DNA of 64,000 nucleotides from Opitutia bacterium UBA4506 (GCA_002388665.1 DGMY01000089.1:1-64000); one strand, 5' to 3'; counted from the stretch's first letter, positions 36,558 through 45,426 are shown. Made by a program: numbers and translations. The notes: generated by a model not told the origin, from the letters alone.

Positions 36558-37885
36558 TACAAGTCCTCCTCCTCAATTTCCCAGCCCAATGTAGTGAACA
36601 ACTTTCTCGCCTTATGGAGGGTCTCTTCGTACTCCGCCCCGGGATCAGAGTCCCAAACGATTCCCGCCCCCACGCCAAACTCCAAAACCTCTCCCGACAA
36701 TTCAAGAGTGCGGATCGCAATATTCCATTTTGACACACCCCCTGCCGTGACGAACCCTATCGTACCGCAGTAGGCACCCCGCCCCCCGGGTTCCAGCAGC
36801 TGAATGATCTCCATGGATCTACATTTCGGGGCCCCGGTAATGGATCCTCCTGGGAAAGTGGCCGCCAACACATCGGACAGTTTCATCGAGTCCTGCAGAG
36901 TGCCACTCACCTCTCCGATCAAATGATGAACTGAAGCAAACGACTCAAGGGCAAACTCCCTGTCCGCTTGAATCGAGCCGATCTTACACACGCGGCCCAA
37001 ATCATTCCGCTCCATATCAACAATCATCAACAATTCAGACCTCTCCTTCACGTTAGATCGTAGCGTTGCCGCCAATACAGCGTCCTCCTCCAAATCGTCC
37101 GACCGGGGCCTCGTTCCTTTGATCGGACGCGTCCGGATCCGTCGATCTCTCTCCACCGCCAAAAACAATTCTGGAGAACTCGACAGGATGCAGCGATCTC
37201 CACAATCGACAAAAGCCGAATACGGCGCTGGATTTTCGCTGCGCAACGACAAATACAAATCGACAGGGTCAGAGGTCACCACGCACGAGAACCGCTGCGA
37301 AAGATTGGCCTGATAGATATCCCCTGCGGCAATCCACTCCCGCACACGCGCCACCCCCCGAACATACTCTGCCCTCGATTGGTTAGGAACTGGCCGTGTA
37401 CTACGCACGGGTTCTGGCTTCTTCAGAGGCTCACCTTCGCTGGAAAGGGATGCCATCCAGCAGCGCAGCAACTCGTCCGCGTCATCCAGCCAATCCCCCA
37501 CCACCGCGAACAAGGTGCCAGTGGGGCGGTGCTCAAGAAGCGCCCGATCATAGAGTCCCATCCACCCCGAAAGGCACGGCCGACTTTCCGGCGGGTAACC
37601 GAAAGGGTCGGCAGCATAGTCCAGTTGCCCAATCAGGCCGCCCACAAAAGGCAATGAACAATCGGATTGGAGAGGTCGAAGCCTCTCTTCCCACTCATCC
37701 ATCCAAGCCACTAAATCTTCAGCCGGACCTCGCCGGGTTTCGACCGGATCGGCAGCTAGAATAGACCATTCTGCATCCGGAGAATCTCCTGAGCTATCGA
37801 GCCAGGCACAGTGCGGCCTCTCCGCGAATCGGCGAAACCACCGCTCGAGCCCACCCGTGCTTTTCTCGATCTTCTTTACCGGCAT
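36557..37885 (-). CDS. pabB: Aminodeoxychorismate synthase component I
   Basis: A 442-residue chorismate-using enzyme that makes 4-amino-4-deoxychorismate with ammonia from a PabA glutaminase. The key signature is PIKGT (254-258): PabB has the catalytic lysine where TrpE has alanine (PIAGT). The C-terminal FPGGSITGAPK and the GVGAGIVWDSDP segments are present. I start it at the ATG of MPVKKIE, which leaves a ten-base overlap with folK; a longer frame of 35 codons reads into folK and looks spurious. No pabA is next to it, so the glutaminase comes from elsewhere, perhaps shared with tryptophan synthesis. Confidence 0.94.
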   Translation of the reverse strand: MPVKKIEKSTGGLERWFRRFAERPHCAWLDSSGDSPDAEWSILAADPVETRRGPAEDLVAWMDEWEERLRPLQSDCSLPFVGGLIGQLDYAADPFGYPPESRPCLSGWMGLYDRALLEHRPTGTLFAVVGDWLDDADELLRCWMASLSSEGEPLKKPEPVRSTRPVPNQSRAEYVRGVARVREWIAAGDIYQANLSQRFSCVVTSDPVDLYLSLRSENPAPYSAFVDCGDRCILSSSPELFLAVERDRRIRTRPIKGTRPRSDDLEEDAVLAATLRSNVKERSELLMIVDMERNDLGRVCKIGSIQADREFALESFASVHHLIGEVSGTLQDSMKLSDVLAATFPGGSITGAPKCRSMEIIQLLEPGGRGAYCGTIGFVTAGGVSKWNIAIRTLELSGEVLEFGVGAGIVWDSDPGAEYEETLHKARKLFTTLGWEIEEEDL

Positions 37886-38385
37886 TCTAAAATCGACTCC
37901 CTTACTGGAACGATACCCTCCTCCGATAGGCCCGCCAAACATTCTCGAACAGCCCCTCCGGCAAGATTCCAATCGGGAATCAAATCGCACAATGGCCGTA
38001 GCACGAACGCTCTCTCCTCAATACGGGGATGAGGTAGAACCAACTCCTCACTCTTATACTCCAGATCCTCCATCAACAATAGGTCCAGGTCCATCGTCCG
38101 TGGTCCCCAGCGGATCTCGCGGGTTCGGCCTAGATCATTCTCGATCGACTGACAAACACTCAACAACTCCAGAGGCCCCAACTCGGTCCTCCCCTCAACG
38201 ACTGCATTCCAATACCGCTCTTGGCCGGCCGGGCCGAATGGGGGAGTTTCATAAACAGCGGAACCACGAAGTAACTCTACATCGGCGTGTGACTCCAATG
38301 CTTTCACTGCCCGCGCAAATAGAGCCTCCCGATCCCCGAGGTTCCCTCCCAGTGCAACCCAGAACCGGCTCATTGACTGCGACAC
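37876..38385 (-). CDS. folK: 2-amino-4-hydroxy-6-hydroxymethyldihydropteridine pyrophosphokinase
   Basis: A 169-residue HPPK that transfers pyrophosphate from ATP to 6-hydroxymethyl-dihydropterin, the step before dihydropteroate synthase. Motifs are ALGGNLGDRE, VYETPPFGP, the metal and ATP-binding GPRTMDLDLLL, and LPHPRIEERAFVL. It overlaps folB upstream by 16 bases and pabB downstream by ten. Length and architecture are normal. Confidence 0.96.
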   Translation of the reverse strand: MSQSMSRFWVALGGNLGDREALFARAVKALESHADVELLRGSAVYETPPFGPAGQERYWNAVVEGRTELGPLELLSVCQSIENDLGRTREIRWGPRTMDLDLLLMEDLEYKSEELVLPHPRIEERAFVLRPLCDLIPDWNLAGGAVRECLAGLSEEGIVPVRESILECR

Positions 38386-38747
38386 CGTTCTACTGAAACG
38401 GATACATCCGCAAAGACACCGGGAAGAGGAGCCTGCGGCTTATGAACCTCTACTACGACCGAGCCTACCCGCTCGAAATCGTTCAAAATAGCCTCCGCCA
38501 TTCGACTCGCCAGTGTTTCCAGTAAGTGAAAGCGCTTTCCCTCCACCCACTCTTTCACCAAAGCGTAGACTGCGGAGTAATCCACAGCGTCTTCGATGCA
38601 ATCGGATGCCCCCGCAATCTCCACCGCAGTGCGCAGTTCAACATCCACAAGAAACCGCTGCCCCAGCTCGGCCTCGGCCGGCAAATTCCCGTGGAACCCA
38701 AAAAAGGCCAATCCACGAAGTCTAATGCGATCGGGAAACTCATTCAT
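38370..38747 (-). CDS. folB: Dihydroneopterin aldolase
   Basis: A 125-residue folate enzyme that cleaves dihydroneopterin to 6-hydroxymethyl-dihydropterin and glycolaldehyde. Family marks are GLAFFGFHGNLPAEAELGQRF (substrate-binding Glu), the DYSAVY segment, FHLLETLASRMAEAIL, and the closing KPQAPLPGVFADVSV with the conserved lysine. The ATG of MNEFPD is the likelier start, overlapping the folP stop by eight bases; a codon five residues earlier is possible. Confidence 0.94.
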   Translation of the reverse strand: MNEFPDRIRLRGLAFFGFHGNLPAEAELGQRFLVDVELRTAVEIAGASDCIEDAVDYSAVYALVKEWVEGKRFHLLETLASRMAEAILNDFERVGSVVVEVHKPQAPLPGVFADVSVSVERCRSQ

Positions 38748-39582
38748 GGCGGTAAATAGCATCGGCCATTCGCGCGGCTTTCAAGTTCGGACCGATATCG
38801 TGAACGCGAACCACATCAACACCTCCCGCCACACCAGCCACAGTCGTGGCCAAAGTGCCCTCCAATCGTTGCTCGACGGGAAGGTTCAGCGTTTTCCCGA
38901 TCACTGATTTACGTGAAGCTCCCAGGAGGAGTGGAAACCCAAGCTCCCGCAAGTCCCCCAGCCGCCGGATCAACTCCAGGTTTTGCGCCACCGTCTTCCC
39001 AAACCCGATCCCTGGATCCAAAACGATTCGCTCCGGTAAAATGCCTGCATCTGCAGCAACCACCAGAGACTCTTCAAAAAACCGCAGCACGGCGGCAATC
39101 AAGTCACCCTCGATCTCCTCCCCCCGACTGTTATGCATCAGAACAACCCCTGCTCCTGAAGAGGCTACCACCTCCGCCATTTTCGAATCTTTTTGAAATC
39201 CAAAAATGTCATTTGCAATCGAAGCTCCTGCCCCAAGAGCTTTCTCGGCGACACCCGGTTTATAAGTATCCACCGAAATCGGAACTTCCAACTGACCCGA
39301 CAGGGCATCCAGAACGGGTTCAAGGCGTTCCCACTCTATTTCTTCCGATACCTCTTCTGCGCCAGGTCGAGTAGACTCAGCGCCCACATCGATAAAATCG
39401 GCTCCCGCCCCTTGCATCTCCCGGGCTCGCCGCAATGCACTCTCGGGTCCATCGTAGCGCCCACCGTCCGAAAAGGAATCCGGGGTCACATTCAAAATCC
39501 CCATTATAAAGGTCCGTCGACCCCAGCCCTCAGCCGGCCAAGGTCCTCGGCCCCATCTTGAATCATCGTTTTCCACGCCCAC
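38740..39582 (-). CDS. folP: Dihydropteroate synthase
   Basis: A 280-residue TIM-barrel enzyme that joins p-aminobenzoate to 6-hydroxymethyl-dihydropterin pyrophosphate, the sulfonamide target. Motifs are MGILNVTPDSFSDGG (pterin site), DVGAESTRPGAE (second signature), DPGIGFGKT, and GASRKS near the end. The start is a GTG. It leads the overlapping operon folP-folB-folK-pabB-pabC. About 134 bases lie between it and the methyltransferase-like gene upstream. Confidence 0.97.
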   Translation of the reverse strand: MGVENDDSRWGRGPWPAEGWGRRTFIMGILNVTPDSFSDGGRYDGPESALRRAREMQGAGADFIDVGAESTRPGAEEVSEEIEWERLEPVLDALSGQLEVPISVDTYKPGVAEKALGAGASIANDIFGFQKDSKMAEVVASSGAGVVLMHNSRGEEIEGDLIAAVLRFFEESLVVAADAGILPERIVLDPGIGFGKTVAQNLELIRRLGDLRELGFPLLLGASRKSVIGKTLNLPVEQRLEGTLATTVAGVAGGVDVVRVHDIGPNLKAARMADAIYRHE

Positions 39583-39716
39583 TATTCAATCGCTTTGCGG
39601 ACCAATGCCCAGCCTCATTCACAGCGAAGAACTCAGTTTTCCGCGCAACGAGTCGCTCTCTGACAACTGAAAGTCTTCGCACCAGCTGACCGCACCAACG
39701 ATTCGATACCCTCCTC

Positions 39717-40460
39717 CTAGCGGATTACGAGCATCTCATTGGCACCCTGCTGGAATTCATAGTCCACGTTGACAATAGCCGTAAACCGGCCCTCCTCAGT
39801 GAGCGCATCGACTACAGGGTCAACAAAACCCGATCGCGCACCAGAAAGGTCCTGCAGTGGAAAAGTCCTTACCTCACGCGCAACCCGTAGCAGCTCCCGG
39901 ATTCCAGCCCAATGAAAGTCCGCATCGATCTGATCGGAGTACAGAAACAGAAAATGAGAAACCAGAGCCAGATCGAAGGAACGATCGGCAAAGTCCAACC
40001 GGGGCAGCCCACCCTCTCGATACCGCCCGGCCACCAGACCCGTTTCAAAATCTTCCAGGAATCGCGTCATCGCAGCCATCCTCACCCGCTCCAAATCCGC
40101 TGGACTTTGAATCACCTGCCAACGGTACGAATCGAGGTGCCCAACAACATGAGCCATCACGGTCGGACGGATCTCTTCGATGCGAGCCGCAATCTCCACC
40201 GCTGAAAACTGGTAGAGAGGATCGACCGATACAACCGAACCTCCGTCGCGCGTCCACTCCGCATTGAAAGAGGCAGGACCGTCCCCGCATCCTAGAATCC
40301 GCTTTCGGCGATCCGACTCGGTCAAGTCAAACATCAGGACGTACTCCTCCAGTGACCTCCCCCACGGGACAATCGACGACAACTCCAACTGAGGCATCGA
40401 AATCTCCCGATCCTCAGCGAAATCATCAGATTCTTCATTCTCTGCCGCCTCTCGCTTCAT
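39717..40460 (-). CDS. SAM-dependent methyltransferase-like protein
   Basis: A 247-residue protein with a class I methyltransferase-type Rossmann fold. The glycine-rich motif I is RKRILGCGDGPASFNAEW, followed by VVSVDPLYQFS with the acidic residue expected to bind the ribose of SAM, and a later SFDLALVSHFLFLYSD strand matching motif IV. The residues of the SAM site look mostly intact, but substrate and reaction are unknown. The N-terminal 20 residues are highly acidic. It is a single gene, divergent from ctaA with a 248-base gap that shows no further gene. Confidence 0.75.
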   Translation of the reverse strand: MKREAAENEESDDFAEDREISMPQLELSSIVPWGRSLEEYVLMFDLTESDRRKRILGCGDGPASFNAEWTRDGGSVVSVDPLYQFSAVEIAARIEEIRPTVMAHVVGHLDSYRWQVIQSPADLERVRMAAMTRFLEDFETGLVAGRYREGGLPRLDFADRSFDLALVSHFLFLYSDQIDADFHWAGIRELLRVAREVRTFPLQDLSGARSGFVDPVVDALTEEGRFTAIVNVDYEFQQGANEMLVIR

Positions 40461-40708
40461 CAGACGGCAAAAGATACGGGAGCGACCTCGCCAGCGCTAC
40501 AGAAATCCCAACCGTGCCGACCGGGCAATCAAAGGCAACGAATCGGCCCCCCTGATTTTCCTTCGACGATTGCAGAACTCCTCGATCGGAACCGTTTGAA
40601 TCATACCCAACCCTAAATTTACTACTTTCCAACTCCCACACACCTCCTCCCCCTTGACTTCACTCACTCGGCTGGGATCATCGGACCCTTCTCCCCACAA
40701 CGCGTTTC

Positions 40709-41701
40709 ATGCCATCTAAATCCATCCAACCGACTGAACCACGACCCTCGCCAGTTCTTTTCTGGCTAACGGCCGTCGCTCTCGTGTGGTCGGGAGTCCT
40801 TCTCTTTGCCGGCGGCTTCACTACCAGCATCGGCGCCGGGATGGCCTTTCTCGACTGGCCATTGTCCAATGGCTCACTCAATCCCGACGGCTGGCTCGAA
40901 AATCAAGACCAGATCGCAGAACACAGTCATCGGCTAGCCGGGATGATTATCGGGCTCCTTTCCCTGACCCTGGCCGTTGCCTTCAATCGACTTGAAAAAC
41001 GACGTTGGGTGCGACTCATCGCCTATTTCCTTCTCTTGCTCATCATCTTTCAAGGCATCCTGGGAGGTCTGCGCGTCCGACTCGATACACTGAACACTGG
41101 CAGCGACCACAACCTCATCGCCCGCTCGTTCGCCATTGCCCACGCCATGGGTGCGCAAGGAGTCGTTCTGACCTTATGCTCGCTCACAGTATTGTCCGCA
41201 CCGCGATGGTTTCGCAGTGAACGCGCAACCCAAGGGGGAGGCGTCCGAACAATTGGAGTGGTTTCGCTCTGCTCACTGATTGTTGCCATCCTGATCGGGG
41301 CGGTGATGCGCCACAACGGGGCAGCCCTTGCGATCCAGACCTTCCCCGCTGCGTCAGCCGACGGATCATTCTTCCCGACCACCCACCAGTTTGGCGTTTG
41401 GGTACATTTTCTTCACCGAACCCTCGGAATGATTGGGGGATTGGGCATCGTGCTGTACACAGTGGCGAGTTTCGTCCGCAAATCCGGGCATCCCTATTCC
41501 CGCCAATTCGCCCTGATCGCAGTTATGCTCACCGGTTTACAAATTTGGCTCGGCTGGCTCATTCTTCAAACTGCCCGCAATCCCCATGTGGCCACGATCC
41601 ACATGCTCAATGGGGCTATACTTCTCGCCACACTGTGGGCCGCGATTCTGTGGTCGACTCGTAGCCCAAGGATGGAATCATCGGTTCCTTCCAATTCCTA
41701 A
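40709..41701 (+). CDS. ctaA: Haem A synthase (CtaA/Cox15 family)
   Basis: A 330-residue inner-membrane enzyme that oxidises the C8 methyl of haem O to the formyl group of haem A. It has about eight membrane segments and the haem-ligand histidines of the family in EHSHRLAGM (His72/His74), AIAHAMGAQ, HFLHRTLGMI and TIHMLNGA. The GAGMAFLDWPLSNG region matches the family's first periplasmic loop. It is followed 13 bases later by ctaB, giving the haem O to haem A pair for a cytochrome c or quinol oxidase; the oxidase subunits are not in the window. Confidence 0.93.
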   Translation: MPSKSIQPTEPRPSPVLFWLTAVALVWSGVLLFAGGFTTSIGAGMAFLDWPLSNGSLNPDGWLENQDQIAEHSHRLAGMIIGLLSLTLAVAFNRLEKRRWVRLIAYFLLLLIIFQGILGGLRVRLDTLNTGSDHNLIARSFAIAHAMGAQGVVLTLCSLTVLSAPRWFRSERATQGGGVRTIGVVSLCSLIVAILIGAVMRHNGAALAIQTFPAASADGSFFPTTHQFGVWVHFLHRTLGMIGGLGIVLYTVASFVRKSGHPYSRQFALIAVMLTGLQIWLGWLILQTARNPHVATIHMLNGAILLATLWAAILWSTRSPRMESSVPSNS

Positions 41702-41714
41702 ACTTTCACCCTTC

Positions 41715-42641
41715 ATGTCCACTGACAGCCACAACCACGGCTCTGCCGATACGCCCGCCGAAATTTCCGGCGATCGCCCGGCACCGTGGGCAATCTTTCT
41801 CGACCTTTCCAAGCCACGTCTGGCATTCCTCTCCACACTTAGTGGCGTTGCGGGCTATCTCGCCGCCCCGGACGACTTTGAAGTTCTTGGCTTTTTCGCA
41901 GTCGGGGTGGCGATCTTCCTGGCAGCCGCCGGAGCTCTCGCGCTCAACCAAGTCATTGAGCGCAAAGTGGACGCCCAGATGGAGCGAACGAAGAACCGGC
42001 CACTGCCTTCCGGCCAAATCACCGCAGGGCCCGCGATCCTACTGGGAATCGCCTCCTCTCTCCTCGGTTGCGGCATCGCAGCGCTCTTTCTCCCCGCGAC
42101 ATCGACGATCCTGATTGTCGCGACCGTACTAATCTACGTCCTGATCTACACCCCGATGAAGCGCTACACCCATTGGTGTACCCATGTCGGGGCAATCCCG
42201 GGAGCACTTCCTCCTCTGATCGGCTGGTCGGCGGCCACCGGAACGATCGATGGACTGGGGCTTTGGCTATTTTTCATCCTTCTCCTCTGGCAGATGCCTC
42301 ATTTCTTCGCGATCGCATGGCTCTATCGCGCCGACTACGCCCAAGGAGGCCTGCAGATGGTGTCGGTCACCCGCCCCGATGGGAAGAGACTGATTTTCGA
42401 GAATTTCCTCTACCTGGCACTACTCTTCCCCGTCTGCTTGGCTCCGGTTTTCCTCGGCGAAACCGGCTGGATCTACGGCTCCTCCGCGATCCTTCTCAAT
42501 GCGATCTTCCTTTTTGAAGGTATCCGATTTGCGCGGACCGTTCGCACGGGTGGCTCGACAGGGAATCGATTGTTCCTCTTCAGCCTCCTCTATCTTCCTC
42601 TCCTTTTGATCGTCCTCCTCTTCGACCGCACCTATTCCTGA
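41715..42641 (+). CDS. ctaB: Protoheme IX farnesyltransferase (haem O synthase)
   Basis: A 308-residue UbiA-superfamily membrane enzyme that farnesylates haem B to haem O. The first prenyl-diphosphate motif is NQVIERKVDAQMERTKNRP and the second YTPMKRYTHWCTHVGA, both typical of CtaB/CyoE; nine hydrophobic segments fit. The N-terminal 25 residues are His-rich and polar. I start it at the ATG of MSTDSHN because the longer frame runs back inside ctaA. It sits between ctaA and a DUF420 gene, nine bases before the latter. Confidence 0.95.
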   Translation: MSTDSHNHGSADTPAEISGDRPAPWAIFLDLSKPRLAFLSTLSGVAGYLAAPDDFEVLGFFAVGVAIFLAAAGALALNQVIERKVDAQMERTKNRPLPSGQITAGPAILLGIASSLLGCGIAALFLPATSTILIVATVLIYVLIYTPMKRYTHWCTHVGAIPGALPPLIGWSAATGTIDGLGLWLFFILLLWQMPHFFAIAWLYRADYAQGGLQMVSVTRPDGKRLIFENFLYLALLFPVCLAPVFLGETGWIYGSSAILLNAIFLFEGIRFARTVRTGGSTGNRLFLFSLLYLPLLLIVLLFDRTYS

Positions 42642-42649
42642 TTCATCCG

Positions 42650-43069
42650 ATGGACATCTCCCTGCCCGCTCTCAATGCCGCGCTCAACGGCTCCGCTGCC
42701 ATTTGCCTTACCGCTGGTTATCTTTTTATTCGAGCCGACCGAGAAAAAGCTCACCGCAAATGTATGATATCCGCACTGGTTCTCAGTGCCGTTTTCCTCT
42801 TTTTCTACGTCCTCGACAAGATTCTCAAAGGAGGAGTTCACACTGAATTTGGCGGTGAAGGGTTCTGGAGGCCCCTCTACTATATCATGCTGATCACCCA
42901 TGTGATTCTGGCCATGATTATTCTCCCCCTAATTTTCAGGACGCTCTTTCTCGCCCTGAAGGGGCGATTCGACTCCCACCGGAAGTGGGCCCGAGTCACT
43001 TATCCGATCTGGTACTACGTCTCGATTACCGGAGTCCTGATCTACTTTTTCCTCTACCACTGGTTCTAA
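42650..43069 (+). CDS. DUF420 membrane protein (CtaM/YozB-like)
   Basis: A 139-residue protein with four hydrophobic segments, of the DUF420 family. Conserved family features include histidines at the membrane edge (EGFWRPLYYIMLITHVILA) and the FDSHRKWARVTYPIWYYVSITGV segment. In firmicutes, DUF420 proteins (CtaM) are needed to mature haem-copper oxidases. Position directly after ctaA and ctaB supports an oxidase-assembly role. Whether it handles haem or copper is not known. Confidence 0.87.
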   Translation: MDISLPALNAALNGSAAICLTAGYLFIRADREKAHRKCMISALVLSAVFLFFYVLDKILKGGVHTEFGGEGFWRPLYYIMLITHVILAMIILPLIFRTLFLALKGRFDSHRKWARVTYPIWYYVSITGVLIYFFLYHWF

Positions 43070-43167
43070 GGGGGTCCACTCGGCCACCGCTTCCAATTCG
43101 GCGAACGGCTCCCAAATCGATCTCATTTCGCTCGCTATCTCTCGCTTCGGGCAGGAGAATTCGCACC

Positions 43168-43608
43168 ATGCTCGAGCCACAAGAAACCATTCCGCCGACA
43201 AGCGATTCTTCCATCACGACCGCCCGAGACCAGCTTCGATTACTCGGGATTTTCTACATTATCTTTGGCCTCATGGCCCTCCCGGTTCTCGCGATCATAC
43301 CTCTTCAAAGCCAACTGGTCGATTACTTCGTCCAGAACGCACCCGATCAGGAAATGGTTGACCTCATATCAAAATTGGCCACGACCGGCTTCGTCAGCAT
43401 CGTGGTTCTGACGCTGGTTCATATTATTTCGCTGGTGTATATCGGGTTTTGCTTTCGGCAACAACGCCACCACACGCTCTGCATCATCGCAGCCGCATTT
43501 TGCTGCCTATCCTTCCCTCTTGGCACGATTCTCGGGGTCATCTCCCTCGTTGTCCTGCTAAAGCCTGAAGCAAAACAGCTGTACGGCGTCGAAGGGGCTT
43601 CTCTCTAA
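43168..43608 (+). CDS. Small integral membrane protein of unknown function
   Basis: A 146-residue protein with about three hydrophobic helices and an N-terminal polar stretch. The pattern of a LLGIFYIIFGLMA first helix and a final FPLGTILGVISLVVLLKPEAK resembles short membrane proteins common in planctomycetes and verrucomicrobia, without known function. The start is set by AGGAG at 43153-43157, ten bases before ATG 43168. It lies 98 bases after the DUF420 gene on the same strand and 27 before the transglutaminase gene, so it may belong to either unit. Confidence 0.7.
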   Translation: MLEPQETIPPTSDSSITTARDQLRLLGIFYIIFGLMALPVLAIIPLQSQLVDYFVQNAPDQEMVDLISKLATTGFVSIVVLTLVHIISLVYIGFCFRQQRHHTLCIIAAAFCCLSFPLGTILGVISLVVLLKPEAKQLYGVEGASL

Positions 43609-43635
43609 AACCAAACTCTTTTCCCGGAGATTACT

Positions 43636-44493
43636 GTGAAACGAATCCGCATCTTCCACACGACGGAGTACACCTTCTCGGAGCCCGTCCAACTCTCTCC
43701 GCATACTCTTCTCCTACGTCCACGGGAAGGCCACGACATCCGGATCGGATCTTCCCGACTCCTGGTAGAGCCCGCTCATTCCGTGAAGTGGTATCGGGAT
43801 ATCTATGGCAATTCAGTCGGGGTCCTCACGGTGCTCGATGCCACAGACCGCTTCTTCATCGAGAGCGAAGTCATTATTGAAAACTACGCCTCCCGACCCC
43901 TCGATTTCATCGTCGATGATCGCGCGGTCACTTATCCTTTTCCCTTCGAGCCCGAAGAGCGGCTGGACCTGCTTCCCTACCGCACCCACACCTGGCCGAA
44001 CAACACCCTTCCTCTCAAAGAGTGGGTCCAGCAATTCTGGAAACCCGGTGAATCTCTTGAAACCTTCGTCTTGCTCGATCAACTCAACAGAGCCATTGTC
44101 GGGCAATGCGAATACCGGATGCGAGAAGAGCCCGGCGTTCAACCACCGAGCGAGACTCTTCGGACAAAATCCGGCAGTTGCCGCGACTTCGCCGCCCTCT
44201 TTATCGAAGCCTGCCGCTACCTAGGGCTCCCCGCCCGTTTTGTCAGTGGATACCTCCACAATCCCGGCAGCGACCAACACGGGTCTACCCACGCCTGGTC
44301 CGAGGTGTACCTTCCCGGAGCTGGCTGGATCGGCTTTGACAATACCAGTGGTCTGGTGACTGGGACTGAACACATCGCCACCGCCGTCCACCGCCATCCG
44401 GAATCAATTCCGCCGGTCGACGGAAGCTATCTCGGCTCGGGCAAAGTCACCTCCACGCTTGCGGTGACGGTAGACGTATCGGAAATAGCCTAG
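43636..44493 (+). CDS. Transglutaminase-like protein with N-terminal beta domain
   Basis: A 285-residue protein with the bacterial transglutaminase N-terminal domain (1-80, FHTTEYTFSEPVQLSPHTLLLRPR) and a transglutaminase/cysteine-protease core. The catalytic triad is visible: Cys182 in KSGSCRDFA, His219 in STHAWSEVY and Asp235 in GFDNTSG. There is no signal peptide, so it acts in the cytosol. Bacterial members are usually proteases or amidases; the substrate is unknown. Start is GTG 43636 with GGAGA nearby. It converges with the tiny DUF3096 gene. Confidence 0.9.
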   Translation: MKRIRIFHTTEYTFSEPVQLSPHTLLLRPREGHDIRIGSSRLLVEPAHSVKWYRDIYGNSVGVLTVLDATDRFFIESEVIIENYASRPLDFIVDDRAVTYPFPFEPEERLDLLPYRTHTWPNNTLPLKEWVQQFWKPGESLETFVLLDQLNRAIVGQCEYRMREEPGVQPPSETLRTKSGSCRDFAALFIEACRYLGLPARFVSGYLHNPGSDQHGSTHAWSEVYLPGAGWIGFDNTSGLVTGTEHIATAVHRHPESIPPVDGSYLGSGKVTSTLAVTVDVSEIA

Positions 44494-44564
44494 CAGATCA
44501 CCGGAACTCGCCCGGTGCTTCCTTGCGGTGGCGAGGGAGAAACCCCCGCCCATACCACGCTTGT

Positions 44565-44714
44565 CTAGGTGTTTGCGCCGAGATTCAGGATCCCGGCGAC
44601 GCCGACAACGATGAGGTAAATCGCCACGACCCAGTTCAAAAGCTTTGGCTGAATCAGGATCAAAATCCCGGCAATTAGGGCGAGTATATATTCCAGAGTA
44701 AGATTGAGTACCAT
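44565..44714 (-). CDS. DUF3096 mini membrane protein
   Basis: A 49-residue protein, easily missed. It is almost entirely hydrophobic, two membrane helices joined by a short polar turn: LALIAGILILIQPKLLN followed by WVVAIYLIVVGVAGILN. The G-I-L-I-L-x-x-P-K-L-L-N then AIYLIVVG pattern matches the DUF3096 family of bacterial small membrane proteins. ATG at 44714, TAG at 44567-44565. No clear Shine-Dalgarno is seen. Function of the family is unknown. It sits alone between convergent transglutaminase and the FmdB-like gene. Confidence 0.75.
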   Translation of the reverse strand: MVLNLTLEYILALIAGILILIQPKLLNWVVAIYLIVVGVAGILNLGANT

Positions 44715-44804
44715 AGGACCCAATTCTCTTCGCCTCACCCCATTTGATCAAGCAACAACCCCGGAGCTATCCTTCCTCGAAATTGGATGCCGGAAGTCTT
44801 ACCC

Positions 44805-45341
44805 CTACGCATAATCCCGCCAGTCGTAGAGTTCCGGATCTTTCGTCGGCTCCTTGCGGCGGGCTCGCAAAAACTGTCTCAATGCCGAGCTGCCTCCCAC
44901 GCCCCCTTCTACCGGAGCGTCTAAACCATCGTCGTCCATTGCATCGCCAAAATCTTCTTCCAAGGCATCGAGGTCGGCCCCCTCTTCCATCTTCCGAACC
45001 ATCTCTTCCATCTGGCCCCCAAGAGGCTCGCCGGTGAGCTCCGACATCCGCCGCATCAGTTTCCCCATCTGGCGTGGGTCCGGATTTTCCTCATCCATCC
45101 CCGACATCTCTCCCTCCAATTCAGCCATGGCCGCCTCCAGGCGGGGATCATCCAAATCGGGACCGTCCGCGTCGTCCTGCTCTTTGTGGCGTCCCGTCAC
45201 CGAGAACGCCGACACCTTTCTCGTCATCTCAAATCCCTCACCGTCCGGACAACGCGGGACCTCATCAACCCCAATGATTCGCTGGCTGAGGAAGCTGTAG
45301 ATCTTGTGAGTCTTCTCGCAATAGAATTCGTAAATTGGCAT
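44805..45341 (-). CDS. FmdB-like protein with incomplete zinc ribbon and acidic tail
   Basis: A 178-residue protein whose first 45 residues match the FmdB zinc-ribbon start MPIYEFxC. Normal members have two Cys-x2-Cys pairs; here only Cys8 and Cys31 remain (YCEKTHK and RCPDGEG), so a four-Cys site cannot form, though His12 might substitute. The rest is unusual: an acidic, Met-rich region (about 55-150, with EMSGMDEENP, LMRRMSELTG and QMEEMVRKMEEG) and a short basic end. FmdB proteins are linked to formamidase regulation by name only. It lies 85 bases downstream of the cardiolipin synthase gene. Confidence 0.75.
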   Translation of the reverse strand: MPIYEFYCEKTHKIYSFLSQRIIGVDEVPRCPDGEGFEMTRKVSAFSVTGRHKEQDDADGPDLDDPRLEAAMAELEGEMSGMDEENPDPRQMGKLMRRMSELTGEPLGGQMEEMVRKMEEGADLDALEEDFGDAMDDDGLDAPVEGGVGGSSALRQFLRARRKEPTKDPELYDWRDYA

Positions 45342-45426
45342 ATCGATTCAATACAGGGCTTATCCCCCATTTCTAAAAGCAACTTTCCCCGAAGCCGCAA
45401 CTCTTCAACTGGAGAAATCCCCAGCT

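Noticed and set aside
44500..44520. Hairpin CACCGG/CCGGTG after the transglutaminase gene
   Set aside because: Six base pairs and no T run on either strand; not a convincing terminator.
44404..44751. 115-codon minus-strand frame over the DUF3096 gene
   Set aside because: Arg-rich composition without family pattern; the other minus-strand frame gives the DUF3096 protein.
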